Shown: positions 32,637-42,085, numbered from the stretch's first letter. The stretch is DNA of 64,000 nucleotides from Streptomyces sp. 2114.4 (GCF_900187385.1 NZ_FYEY01000001.1:1550001-1614000); one strand, 5' to 3'. Notes: generated by a model not told the origin, from the sequence alone. Numbers and translations: made by a program.

Positions 32637-34079
32637 ATGGCCGACCTGCACGATCTGACCGCGCTCGAACAGGCCGGGAAGATCCGGTCCGGTGAGCTCT
32701 CCCCCGTGGAGCTCACCGAGCACTATCTGACGCGGATCGAGCGGCTCGACGACTCACTCGGCGCGTTCCTCACCCGCACCCCGGAGACGGCCCGCAAGCA
32801 GGCCTCGGACGCCGAGAGCGAGGCCACCGCGGCCCGCCGGGAGGGCCGTGCGCTCCCGCCGCTGCACGGCGTCCCCGTCCCCGTGAAGGACCTCAACCAG
32901 GTCGCCGGGGTGCGCTGCACGATGGGTTCCCGGGCGCTGGCCGGGCATGTGCCGACCGTCGACGACCATGTGGTCCACAAGCTGCGGGCGGGCGGCACGA
33001 TCCTGCTCGGCAAGACCAACACCCCCGAATTCGGGCTGCCGTGCTACACCGAGAACGACCTGGCGCCGCCCGCCCGCACCCCGTGGGACCCGGAGCGCTC
33101 GGCGGGCGGCTCCAGCGGCGGGGCGGCCGCGGCCGTGGCCGGCGGCCTGGCACCGCTCGCGCACGCCAGCGACGGCGGCGGCTCGGTCCGTATCCCGGCC
33201 TCCGTCTGCGGGCTGTTCGGCATCAAGCCCAGCCGCGGCCGGATCAGCGGCGGCCCGCTGCTCCACGACATCTCCGGCCTGGCCACCTCGGGACCACTGG
33301 CCCGTACGGTCGCGGACGCGGCCACCCTGCTGGACGTCATGGCGGGCGCGATGCCCGGAGATCCGTTCGCCGCGCCGCCGCTGCCGCCCGGCGAGACCTT
33401 CGCCACCCACGCCCGCCGCGACCCCGGACGGCTGCGGATCGCCTGCCTCACCGAGCCGCCCGTCCCCGGCCTTAAGGTCCACTCCGACTGCCGCACCGCC
33501 ACCACCGACACCGCCGCCCTGCTGACCGCGCTCGGCCACGAGGTCGAGGAGCTGTCCCTGCCGGCCGACGACGGCATCCTGCTCGCCTTCACCCGTGTCT
33601 GGTCGGTGCTCGCCGCGAGCCGCCCCGTACCCCCGGAGCGCGAGGAGCTGCTGATGCCGCTCACCCGCTCACTGCGCGCCCGCGGCGCCGAGGTCTCCGG
33701 TCCCGACTTCGCACGCTCGATGTACGCGTTCCGGCTCCTCGCCCAGTCCATCGCGGACGGCCTGATGCCGCCGGGCACCGGCTATGACGTGATCCTCTCG
33801 CCCACGCTGGCCGCGCCCCCGGTGCCGGTCGGCGCGCTGCGCAACGACGCCGATCCGGAAGCCGAGTTCGCCGCCATCGGCGCCTTCACACCGTTCACCG
33901 CGCTCTACAACGCCACCGGCCAGCCCGCGGTGAACGTCCCGCTGCAGTGGAACGCCGAGGGGCTGCCGATCGGGGTGATGCTGGCCGGGCGCTACGGCGA
34001 CGAGGCCACCTTGATCGCGCTGTCGGCACAGCTGGAGCAGGCCCGCCCGTGGGCGGACCGCACCCCGGCCATGTGGTGA
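32637..34079 (+). CDS. amidase (amidase signature family)
   Basis: 480 residues. The Ser-cisSer-Lys triad is visible: Lys in GVPVPVKDLNQVAG, the cis-Ser and nucleophile in SAGGSSGGAAAAVAGG and SDGGGSVRIPASVCGLFGIKPS. The C-terminal FTALYNATGQPAVNVPLQW and GLPIGVMLAGRYGDEATLI are typical. It hydrolyses an amide or is related to GatA, but with no GatB or GatC nearby it is more likely a catabolic amidase. A strong terminator follows. SoxR converges from the other side. Confidence 0.9.
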   Translation: MADLHDLTALEQAGKIRSGELSPVELTEHYLTRIERLDDSLGAFLTRTPETARKQASDAESEATAARREGRALPPLHGVPVPVKDLNQVAGVRCTMGSRALAGHVPTVDDHVVHKLRAGGTILLGKTNTPEFGLPCYTENDLAPPARTPWDPERSAGGSSGGAAAAVAGGLAPLAHASDGGGSVRIPASVCGLFGIKPSRGRISGGPLLHDISGLATSGPLARTVADAATLLDVMAGAMPGDPFAAPPLPPGETFATHARRDPGRLRIACLTEPPVPGLKVHSDCRTATTDTAALLTALGHEVEELSLPADDGILLAFTRVWSVLAASRPVPPEREELLMPLTRSLRARGAEVSGPDFARSMYAFRLLAQSIADGLMPPGTGYDVILSPTLAAPPVPVGALRNDADPEAEFAAIGAFTPFTALYNATGQPAVNVPLQWNAEGLPIGVMLAGRYGDEATLIALSAQLEQARPWADRTPAMW

Positions 34080-34095
34080 CGCAGCCGCATCACCC

Positions 34096-34126
34096 GCGCC
34101 CGCCCTGCCGTGGGGCGGGCGCTTTT
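34096..34126 (+). terminator. intrinsic terminator of the amidase gene
   Basis: GCGCCCGCCC and GGGCGGGCGC form a perfect 10-bp stem with a 7-nt loop, followed by TTTT. This is the most classical rho-independent terminator in the window. Confidence 0.9.
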
Positions 34127-34166
34127 GAGCCGTGGGGCACCACGACCGGGGCGGGCGCACCCGCGC

Positions 34167-34736
34167 TCACGGCTCGTCGTCCGGACAGCAGCCCTGCTCG
34201 TCCCGCTCACCGGACCGGACCCGCGGATGCCGCTGCTCGCCGCCCGCGCGCTGCTGCGCCCCGTCCGGGTCCTTGACGCTCCGGTCGACCCGCAGCCGTC
34301 GCGCGCCGGGCCCCTGCTCACCGAGGTTGTCGTACGGATTGGACAGTGCGCAGGTCTCCAGCGAGAGGCAGCCACAGCCGATGCAGTCCGTCAACCGGTC
34401 GCGCAGCTCGACGAGTTGGGTGATCCGCTCGTCCAGTTCGGCGCGCCAGAGCGCGGAGAGCCGGGCCCAGTCGGCGCGGTTGGGCGTGCGCTCGTCGGGC
34501 AGCTCGGCCAGCGCGTCACGGATCACCGCGAGCGGGATCCCCACCCGCTGCGCCGCCCGCACGAACGCGACCCGGCGCAGCGCGTCACGGGTATAGCGCC
34601 GCTGGTTGCCCGCCGTCCGGGTGCTGCTGATCAGCCCCTTGGACTCGTAGAAGTGCAGCGCGGACACCGCGGCACCGCTGCGCGCGGAGAGCTGGCCGAC
34701 GGTGAGCTCATGAACCTTGTACGGAAGCTGGGGCAC
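34167..34736 (-). CDS. soxR: SoxR, redox-sensing MerR-family activator
   Basis: 189 residues. The MerR head is [24 protein letters not shown], and the dimerisation helix ends in [12 protein letters not shown], the four-Cys [2Fe-2S] motif of SoxR. In streptomycetes SoxR responds to redox-active secondary metabolites rather than superoxide and controls a small set of oxidoreductases and transporters. The GTG start has TAGGGT 6 nt upstream, so it is probably leaderless. The C-terminal tail of about 50 charged residues ending [11 protein letters not shown] is longer than in enterobacterial SoxR, as is usual in actinobacteria. No SoxR box was recognised. Confidence 0.93.
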   Translation of the reverse strand: MPQLPYKVHELTVGQLSARSGAAVSALHFYESKGLISSTRTAGNQRRYTRDALRRVAFVRAAQRVGIPLAVIRDALAELPDERTPNRADWARLSALWRAELDERITQLVELRDRLTDCIGCGCLSLETCALSNPYDNLGEQGPGARRLRVDRSVKDPDGAQQRAGGEQRHPRVRSGERDEQGCCPDDEP

Positions 34737-34793
34737 GGTTCAACCCTAGGCGACCCTTGGGGGTGGCCTCCCGGCCTCCGGGCTCGCCGACCG

Positions 34794-34836
34794 TTGACAG
34801 CGGGCCCTGCACTCAGCATGCTGAGCAAGCGCTTAG
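34794..34836 (+). promoter_or_regulatory. promoter and operator of the MaoC gene
   Basis: TTGACA (34794-34799), 17 bp, then CATGCT. The 16-mer CTGAGCAAGCGCTTAG (34821-34836) overlaps the -10 box and predicted start of transcription, and is repeated exactly before the TetR gene at 36152-36167. The palindrome CTCAGCATGCTGAG overlaps its left side. Confidence 0.7.
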
Positions 34837-34891
34837 TAAGCATCGGCCGGTGCAGCACAGCGGCGGATGGATCCCGAGGAGGCGGACGAAA

Positions 34892-35353
34892 ATGGCACAG
34901 CCCCGAGTGTTCGGATCGCTCGACGAACTGCGCGGCGCAGTCGGTGAGGAGCTGGGCACCAGCGACTGGCTGGAGATCGACCAGAAGCGGATCGACCTGT
35001 TCGCGGAGGCCACCGGCGATCACCAGTGGATCCACGTGGACCAGGAGAAGGCCGCGGCCGGCCCCTTCGGCACCACCATCGCGCACGGCTATCTGACGCT
35101 GTCTCTGCTGCCCGCCTTCGTACCGCAGCTGATGCGGGTCGACAACGTGAAGATGGGCATCAACTACGGCACCAACAAGGTCCGTTTCCCCGCCACCGTC
35201 CCGGTCGGCTCACGACTGCGCGCCACCGCCAGGATCGCGGAGGTGACCGAGGTGCCCGGCGGCGTCCAGCTCGCCACGGTCGTGACCATCGAGCGCGAGG
35301 GCGGCGACAAGCCGGTCTGTGTCGCGGAGTCGGTCAGCCGCTTCTACCTGTAG
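34892..35353 (+). CDS. MaoC-like (R)-specific enoyl-CoA hydratase
   Basis: 153 residues, a single hot-dog domain. The catalytic Asp-His motif is in FAEATGDHQWIHVD, followed by GPFGTTIAHGYLTLSLLP, which lines the active site. Single-domain MaoC/NodN proteins hydrate trans-2-enoyl-CoA. GGAGG lies 9 nt before the ATG. Its promoter has the operator also found before the TetR gene at 35436-36086, which converges on it, so it is likely repressed by that protein and derepressed by an acyl-CoA. Confidence 0.9.
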   Translation: MAQPRVFGSLDELRGAVGEELGTSDWLEIDQKRIDLFAEATGDHQWIHVDQEKAAAGPFGTTIAHGYLTLSLLPAFVPQLMRVDNVKMGINYGTNKVRFPATVPVGSRLRATARIAEVTEVPGGVQLATVVTIEREGGDKPVCVAESVSRFYL

Positions 35354-35409
35354 CCGGGCGACGGCCGGGCGGACCGCGGGACACGCGGCTCCCGACGCCC
35401 GCGCCCGGC

Positions 35410-35433
35410 CGGCCCGTTCCGGAAAGCGGGCCG
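35410..35433. terminator. terminator between MaoC and TetR genes
   Basis: CGGCCCG and CGGGCCG pair around a 10-nt loop that itself contains TTCCGGAA. It sits in the 82-bp gap between convergent genes, three bases before the TetR stop. Confidence 0.6.
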
Positions 35434-35435
35434 TT

Positions 35436-36086
35436 CTACCCCTCGCGGGCGGCGGCCCGGTCCACCGGCGCACCCACCATGCGCAGCACGAGGTCGGCAT
35501 AGAGGGTGCCGACCTCGTCGGGTGTCCGCGGGCCCTGGGCCGTGAACCAGCGGGCGACGTCCACGCACAGCGACAGCACCGCGAGGGTGGTGCCCGGCAC
35601 GTCGTCGGCCTGGAACTCCCCGCTGTCCGCACCGTCCTGGATGATCTGCCGCAGCACCCGGTCCGTACGGCGGCGCAGACCGGTGATCTCGGTGTAGTGC
35701 TCGGGGCTCAGCGCCTGGAGCTCGTACTGGATGACCCGGGCGGTGGTGTGGTGCTCGGCGTGCCAGCGGGCGAAGGTCCGCACGGCGTCGCGAAGGCGCT
35801 CGGTGGCGCTGCCCTCGGCCTCGGCGGCGGCTTCCATGATGCGCAGCGCCTTCTCGTGGCCGATGCCGCTGATGCGGTACAGCAGCTCTTCCTTGGTCTT
35901 GTAGTGGATGTAGAGGGCGGCCGGGCTCATACCGGCGCGGCCGGCGATGTCACGGGTGGTGGTGGCGTGGTAGCCACGCTCGGCGAAGGCCTCGACGGCG
36001 GCGCTGACCAGGCGCCGCGCGGCGTCCGGGGTCACCCCGGCCCACTCCTGGTTCTCCTCTTCGGCCCGCTTCGCCGCCGCACCCAT
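35436..36086 (-). CDS. TetR-family regulator (FadR-like)
   Basis: 216 residues. The DNA-binding part is LVSAAVEAFAERGYHATTTRDIAGRAGMSPAALYIHYKTKEELLYRI; the C-terminal domain resembles TetR_C acyl-CoA sensors. Its own upstream region and the MaoC promoter carry the identical 16-mer CTGAGCAAGCGCTTAG, so autoregulation and control of MaoC are inferred. A half-site AGCGCTTA also lies before the divergent TetR gene. A 19-residue N-terminal extension precedes the helix-turn-helix. Confidence 0.88.
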   Translation of the reverse strand: MGAAAKRAEEENQEWAGVTPDAARRLVSAAVEAFAERGYHATTTRDIAGRAGMSPAALYIHYKTKEELLYRISGIGHEKALRIMEAAAEAEGSATERLRDAVRTFARWHAEHHTTARVIQYELQALSPEHYTEITGLRRRTDRVLRQIIQDGADSGEFQADDVPGTTLAVLSLCVDVARWFTAQGPRTPDEVGTLYADLVLRMVGAPVDRAAAREG

Positions 36087-36151
36087 CGCGTACCCCGCTC
36101 CTCGATCCGCCAGGGACCCTCCTCTGACGGATCGAACACCATATCGCGCCG

Positions 36152-36167
36152 CTGAGCAAGCGCTTAG
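36152..36167 (-). promoter_or_regulatory. operator before the TetR gene
   Basis: Exact second copy of the 16-mer CTGAGCAAGCGCTTAG found at the MaoC promoter. On the minus strand it overlaps a possible -35 TTGCTC that is 17 bp from TTCGAT. Confidence 0.65.
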
Positions 36168-36251
36168 GGCCCCGCGGGGTGCGGGCGGGCCGGGCCGGAG
36201 CGCTTAATGAGCACTGCTAGTTTTCCTCGGAGGGCCCCTACTATGTGCCTC

Positions 36252-36899
36252 ATGGCCCGACCCCGTAAGCCCCTGCTGAGCCGCGAACGCATCGTCTCCA
36301 CGGCGCTGGCGCTCATCGACTCCGAAGGGCTGCCGGCGCTCTCCACCCGGCGACTGGCGGCGGAGCTGGGGGTGAGCGGGCCCTCCCTCTACAACCACTT
36401 CACGACCAAGGACGAGATCCTCGACGCGGTGGCCGACACGGTCATCGCCCAGGTCGATGTGTCGGCGCTGGAGACGGGCGAGGACTGGCGCGCCGGGCTG
36501 CTCGACTGGGCCCGCTCCTACCGCGCGGCGCTCGCCGCCCATCCGCACATCGTGCCGTTCCTCGCCCAGGGGCCAGGGCGCCGCCCCGCCGGACTGAAGA
36601 TGGCCGACGCGGCGTTCGGCGGCATGGTCGAGGCGGGCTGGCCGCCCGCCCAGGCCACCAGGGTCTGTGCGATGGTCCGCTACTTCGTCGCCGGCTCCGC
36701 GCTGGGCTCTTTCGCCCGCGGCTTCGTGGACGACCCGAGCGCCTACGACCCCGCCGACTATCCGCATCTGGGCCAGGCCCATCTGCTCGCGGAGCATCAA
36801 CGGCAGGTGGACGAGGGAGCGTTCGAGACCGGGCTGCGGGCCCTGGTGGACGGCCTGGCGCTGCAACACCCGGGACTCGTACCACCGAACGGCGGCTGA
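36252..36899 (+). CDS. TetR-family regulator (TetR C-terminal type)
   Basis: 215 residues. The N-terminal LLSRERIVSTALALIDSEGLPALSTRRLAAELGVSGPSLYNHFTTKDEILD and the C-terminal length and GLRALVDGL are those of the classic TetR branch with TetR_C ligand domain, often sensing drug-like molecules. TACTAT (36239-36244) stands 7 nt before the ATG, so the message is probably leaderless; this decides the start. It is divergent from the FadR-like TetR gene, with shared operator-like sequence between. The regulated transporter, if any, is not adjacent. Confidence 0.85.
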   Translation: MARPRKPLLSRERIVSTALALIDSEGLPALSTRRLAAELGVSGPSLYNHFTTKDEILDAVADTVIAQVDVSALETGEDWRAGLLDWARSYRAALAAHPHIVPFLAQGPGRRPAGLKMADAAFGGMVEAGWPPAQATRVCAMVRYFVAGSALGSFARGFVDDPSAYDPADYPHLGQAHLLAEHQRQVDEGAFETGLRALVDGLALQHPGLVPPNGG

Positions 36900-36947
36900 G
36901 CACGCAGGACGGACCGGCCGACCGCCTCTGCCCTCTACTACCTACTC

Positions 36948-36996
36948 CTGCTGCCTGCTGCCTGCTGCCTGCTGCCTGCTGCCTGCTGCCTGCTGC
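36948..36996. repeat. (CTGCTGC)7 microsatellite
   Basis: Seven perfect tandem copies of the heptamer CTGCTGC, 49 nt, with no interruptions, ending 36 nt before the start codon of the downstream hypothetical gene. Confidence 0.95.
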
Positions 36997-37032
36997 GGAG
37001 AATGTCAGTGGTGCGCCGTAAGCTCCTGGAGC

Positions 37033-37770
37033 ATGAGCGAGAACCGACTCGGCACCCTGCTGCGGGCCGGCTTCACCGACTGCCTGGGCGAGCGGGACCG
37101 GAAGCTGCTGGCGCGCCGCGCTCTGCTCAAGGCAGGCGGCGAGAAACCGCCGTTCCATCTCCCGACCTGCTGGTGGTACGCGGTGCCCGGCGAGAGCTAC
37201 GAGGGCTTGTTCGCGGCGCTGGACCTCCACGACCGGGTCCCGGTCACCTTCCGCGAAGGACTCGACGTGGCCGGCCTGCCTGCCCGGCCGAACGCCGACC
37301 CCGTCTTCGTCACTCCTGAAATCGACGGCTGGCGGCTGATATTCGGCAACCTCGACAGCGTCATCGGCCGGGGCTGGAACGACATGACGGGGGCCGTGGA
37401 ACGGCTGAGTGCGCACTGCGGCGAGGCGCAGATGTTCTATGAAGACTTCGCGGGCGGAGCGGACATCTGGGCGGTCGCCGAAGCCGGCCGCATCCGGCGC
37501 CGGTACGCGCTGGAGAGCAATCCCGAGTGGGTGGGCGAGCCCCTGCCGTGGGAAACGCTGGCCGTCGACGACGAGGACTTCGACCCGGAGTTCGACGAGG
37601 CCGAGCCCGACGAAGGCACCGCCGACGCCATGGAGGCGTGCGAGTACCTGTCCGTGCACCCGCGCCCGGTTGACGCCGACGCCGAGATACGCGGCCACGG
37701 CTGGCTGGCCATGAGCGCACCGCACGTGGGCCACACAGCACTGGAAGAACTGGCCCGCACGCAGCCGTAG
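37033..37770 (+). CDS. hypothetical acidic protein, immunity-like
   Basis: 245 residues, acidic in the C-terminal third (DDEDFDPEFDEAEPDEG). Blocks such as FVTPEIDGWRLIFGN, WNDMTGAVERLSAHCGEAQMFYED and ADIWAVAEAGRIRRRYALESNPEWVGEPLPWE resemble widespread small proteins found as immunity proteins or as orphans near polymorphic toxins; this is a recollection, not a match. No toxin gene is adjacent. TAAGCT lies 8 nt before the ATG, hinting at a leaderless start. A seven-unit heptamer array lies immediately upstream. Confidence 0.7.
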   Translation: MSENRLGTLLRAGFTDCLGERDRKLLARRALLKAGGEKPPFHLPTCWWYAVPGESYEGLFAALDLHDRVPVTFREGLDVAGLPARPNADPVFVTPEIDGWRLIFGNLDSVIGRGWNDMTGAVERLSAHCGEAQMFYEDFAGGADIWAVAEAGRIRRRYALESNPEWVGEPLPWETLAVDDEDFDPEFDEAEPDEGTADAMEACEYLSVHPRPVDADAEIRGHGWLAMSAPHVGHTALEELARTQP

Positions 37771-38062
37771 TTCCACGGCGCCGTAGACCCGTTGCGCAGA
37801 CACCGGGGGCGTCCCCTGCGCCAGAGCATCGACGGCCGCCGGGAGCGAGGGCTCTTCTTTCGCGAAAGCGCGAGGCCGGCCGAGTCAGGTGTGAACCTCA
37901 GCCGTCGGTCCCGTAGTCGACCAGGACCAACTCACCCTTGATCTCAGGTGTGTTCGGTCTATGTGATCCGCCCGGCCCGACGCCGCCTGACGTACACTCT
38001 GAGGCGCCTTTTCGCTCATGAGCTTGGTCGTACCGGGACGGAAGCCGGCAACGGGAGGACGT
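37771..38062. other. gap before the two-helix protein, possible gene remnant
   Basis: 292 bp, less GC-rich toward the right. On the minus strand a frame ends TPEIKGELVLVDYGTDG and stops at 37898, which reads like the end of a real protein but has no credible body upstream. TCAGGTGTG occurs twice (37885-37893, 37943-37951). TACACT (37993-37998) is a possible -10 box for the downstream gene. Confidence 0.35.
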
Positions 38063-39115
38063 ATGACGGCGAGTCGGCGAAACATCCGCAGGAACCTGGC
38101 CGACTACGCGTTCGCGACGGCGAGTCTGGCCATCCTGGTCGTGGGCATCGTTTTCGTGAATCTTGACCACAGCCTGACGAGTCGTCAAATTCTGGCGAAT
38201 CTCGGACTGAACTTGATCGCCAGTGTCATCTTTGCCGTTATCTTCTCCTGGTTGAGCGGACGCGTTCAAGAGAGAAGCCTTAACGAGTCGCTGGAAGAGA
38301 GCTTCAAAGCCTACTCGGGCGAGATGACGAAAACCTACAAAGACTTCTCCGTCAAACTCACGGCAACAGTGGCGCAGGGTAATACGGAATTCCTCCCGGA
38401 CGCGCTTTACCCTCCGCTCGACCCGAAGAACGCCGAATACGGTGACCGATTCAACGTCGACATGACTCGCAGCCTTGAGGAAACAAGATTCTACGCTTTT
38501 CGCGGACCCAGCGCGCGATATGTGGCAGCGCGGCTTCGCGAATCGAACCATTATCCTCAGCAGGTCAAGGTCGCCATGCTGAGCCCCGGCGACCCCAGGG
38601 CAATCCAACGGCGTGCAGCGGACAGGGCACCATGGGGCCGATCCCAGGGTAGAGATATGCAGCAACTCGAAAGCGACCTGCGCCATGAACTTATCCTCAG
38701 CGTGGTCTCACTCTTCGACTACCGCAGTTTTTGCCCGGTGGACCTGCTGTACGTCGAAGACACAGCGGTCTACAGGTATGAAATGTTCGACGACTCTGTA
38801 TACGTCTCCTGGTATGACAGTCCCCGGTCACGTTCATTGGAGATGCCCGAGTCGCTGCGATTCCCTGTGGGCTCATTCCTCTACAAGACGCTCCGCCTCG
38901 ACCTGATCCGTAGGTTCGATATCTCAAGCAACAAGGCGGTGACCTTCACTCCGCAACAGGATGACGACTTCTTGGCCCAGCATCTGTCCGTGGTGCTGGG
39001 GGAGCCCGTGAATCAGTCCGACCTCGACACATGGCGTCGAGAACACGAAAGCTATGTCGAGGACTTCTCCGACTACTTGAAATCGATGTACCGCGACATG
39101 CGCCGACTTGAGTGA
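38063..39115 (+). CDS. unknown protein with two membrane helices, AT-richer
   Basis: 350 residues. Two N-terminal helices (FATASLAILVVGIVFVNL and NLGLNLIASVIFAVIFSWL) are followed by a polar helix (GRVQERSLNESLEESFKAYSGEMTKTY) and a soluble C-terminal domain of about 230 residues with FYAFRGPSARYVAARLRES, VKVAMLSPGDP and a Tyr/Asp-rich centre. No enzyme motif was identified. Codons ending in A or T (att, cgt, aat, tat, ctt) are far commoner than in neighbouring genes, so recent transfer is likely. GGGAGG 4 nt before the ATG decides the start. The helix-hairpin plus sensor layout recalls membrane effectors of defence systems, but that is only an analogy. Confidence 0.8.
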   Translation: MTASRRNIRRNLADYAFATASLAILVVGIVFVNLDHSLTSRQILANLGLNLIASVIFAVIFSWLSGRVQERSLNESLEESFKAYSGEMTKTYKDFSVKLTATVAQGNTEFLPDALYPPLDPKNAEYGDRFNVDMTRSLEETRFYAFRGPSARYVAARLRESNHYPQQVKVAMLSPGDPRAIQRRAADRAPWGRSQGRDMQQLESDLRHELILSVVSLFDYRSFCPVDLLYVEDTAVYRYEMFDDSVYVSWYDSPRSRSLEMPESLRFPVGSFLYKTLRLDLIRRFDISSNKAVTFTPQQDDDFLAQHLSVVLGEPVNQSDLDTWRREHESYVEDFSDYLKSMYRDMRRLE

Positions 39116-39186
39116 GCCAAAACAAGGGTACGACCCGGGGGCCATGCCTGACAGCAGCCCGGCCCCGCCCGGCCCGTGCCCGCCGC

Positions 39187-40269
39187 CTAGAAGACCACCA
39201 GCGCCCGTCCGCCCCTGCCCGCCAGCATCGCGTCGAAGGCGGCCGGGATGTCGTCCAGGCCGATCCGCTCGGTGACCAGCGCGGACAGGTCGAGGGCGCC
39301 GGAGCGGACGTGGCCGGCGATGACGGGGAGGTCTCGGGCGGGGTCGCTGTTGCCGTAGACGCAGCCGGAGAGGGTCCGGCCGAAGTAGAAGAGCTCCAGG
39401 GCGGAGAAGGCCACCTGCTGGTCCTGTCCGCCGATGCCGACGACCGTCGTGCGGCCGCCGCGGCGGGTCGACGACCAGGCCGTACGGATGGTGTCGGCGC
39501 GGCCCACACACTCCACGGCGACATCGGCGCCCACGCCTGAGGTGAGCTTGCGGATGCGCTTGGCGGTGTCGTCGCCCGCCACCACGAACTCGGTGGCACC
39601 CGCGGCGCGGGCCAGCTCCTCCTTCTCCGGGGAGACGTCCACGGCCACGATCGGGCCCGCGCCGGCGATCCGCGCGGCCTGCAGCGTGGCCAGGCCCACC
39701 CCGCCGACGCCGAAGACCGCGACCGACTCCCCGGCCCGTACCCGGGCGTTGTGGTGCACGGCGCCCCAGCCGGTGAGCACCGCGCAGCCCAGCAGCGCCG
39801 CGTCGGCGAGCGGCACCCCGTCGGGCAGCGGCAGCGCGGCCCGCGCGGGCACCACGGTCTCCTCGGCGAACGCGGCGGTGCCGAGGCCGGGGTAGAGGTC
39901 GGTGGCGTCGGCGGCGAGGGTGGCGTACGGAGCGTCCGCGGCATGGCCGGAGCGGGCGCACAGCCACGGCTCGGCCAGCCCGCAGAAGTGGCAGTCGCCG
40001 CAGGACGGCGCCCAGTTGAGGACGACCTGGTCGCCGGGGGCCACCGTGGTCACCTCAGGGCCCACCGCGGTGACCGTGCCCGCGCCTTCGTGACCGAGGA
40101 CGGCCGGGGCCGGCTGGCGCAGGGTGCCGTTGGACAGGGACAGGTCGGAGTGGCAGACACCGGCGGCGGCGAGCCGGATACGGACCTGGCCGGGGCCGGG
40201 CTCGGGCAGGTCGATCTCGGTGACCTGCAACGGGGCGTTGACGGCGGACAGTACGGCGGCGCGGACCAT
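39187..40269 (-). CDS. zinc-dependent alcohol dehydrogenase (class III-like)
   Basis: 360 residues, MDR family. Catalytic zinc ligands are Cys in GVCHSD and His in GHEGAGTV; the structural zinc loop CGDCHFCGLAEPWLC has all four Cys; the Rossmann motif is VFGVGGVGLATLQAA. It resembles bacterial NAD-linked class III/Zn-ADH enzymes. The ATG follows GGAG by 9 nt, and the leader carries heptamer and 17-bp repeats. The aldehyde dehydrogenase gene lies 187 bp upstream on the same strand, so together they could oxidise an alcohol to the acid. Confidence 0.92.
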   Translation of the reverse strand: MVRAAVLSAVNAPLQVTEIDLPEPGPGQVRIRLAAAGVCHSDLSLSNGTLRQPAPAVLGHEGAGTVTAVGPEVTTVAPGDQVVLNWAPSCGDCHFCGLAEPWLCARSGHAADAPYATLAADATDLYPGLGTAAFAEETVVPARAALPLPDGVPLADAALLGCAVLTGWGAVHHNARVRAGESVAVFGVGGVGLATLQAARIAGAGPIVAVDVSPEKEELARAAGATEFVVAGDDTAKRIRKLTSGVGADVAVECVGRADTIRTAWSSTRRGGRTTVVGIGGQDQQVAFSALELFYFGRTLSGCVYGNSDPARDLPVIAGHVRSGALDLSALVTERIGLDDIPAAFDAMLAGRGGRALVVF

Positions 40270-40289
40270 GGAAGGAGTCTCCTCGGTGC

Positions 40290-40360
40290 GGAGGGCGGAG
40301 GGCGGAGTGCGAAGGGCGGGACTGGCGGGGTGGTGAGGGTGACGGGGTGGTGAGGGTGGC
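40290..40360. repeat. heptamer array and 17-bp tandem repeats in the ADH leader
   Basis: Four copies of a GGAGGGC-like heptamer (40290-40317, two perfect) start 21 nt before the ADH start codon. Two 17-bp units, 40327-40343 and 40344-40360, differ by one base and lie just beyond. Confidence 0.85.
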
Positions 40361-40456
40361 GGGGCCGGCGAGGAAGGGCGAGCGGCGCGGCGGGATGTGG
40401 CACCGGCCGGGCACTGCCCCGCCGGGCCGCGCCCCGCAGCACGCCCGCCCCCCCGA

Positions 40457-41851
<1,395 letters not shown>

Positions 41852-41886
41852 GTCGTGTCCTCCCGGGCCGGCTACTGGTCCGCCCT

Positions 41887-41905
41887 AAACTAGCGTCGGT
41901 AGTTT
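41887..41905 (-). promoter_or_regulatory. operator-like inverted repeat before ALDH
   Basis: AAACTA and TAGTTT flank a 7-bp centre, all six pairs matching. It sits 36 nt before the aldehyde dehydrogenase start. GCTAGTTT is also present at 36216-36223, before the TetR gene at 36252, hinting at a link. Confidence 0.45.
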
Positions 41906-42085
41906 TGCGCTGCCAGGGAGCCCGGCACCCGCTGGGGGTGACCACGAGGGACCGACCTGATCGGTCGCGACCTCGCAGTCTGTCCGCGGTCCGGGAGTCT
42001 GGACCAACACGCCGACGCACCGTTCGACCGCCTGCCGGCTGCCGGCGGCCGGCAGTGGCTCCCCTCGCCCATCCGAAGGCGAGCA

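Noticed and set aside
32637..34079. gatA of the tRNA-dependent amidotransferase
   Set aside because: No gatB or gatC nearby and length and context fit a general amidase; family motifs alone do not separate them.
36948..36996. CRISPR-like array
   Set aside because: Units of 7 nt without spacers; a microsatellite, not a CRISPR array. No cas gene in the window.
37898..38686. 262-codon minus-strand frame over the two-helix gene
   Set aside because: Body lies antisense to the plus-strand gene with its RBS and membrane helices; only the last peptide looks protein-like and is noted as a possible remnant.
38063..39115. Prophage or integrative element
   Set aside because: One AT-richer gene only; no integrase, att duplication, tRNA or structural genes in the surroundings.
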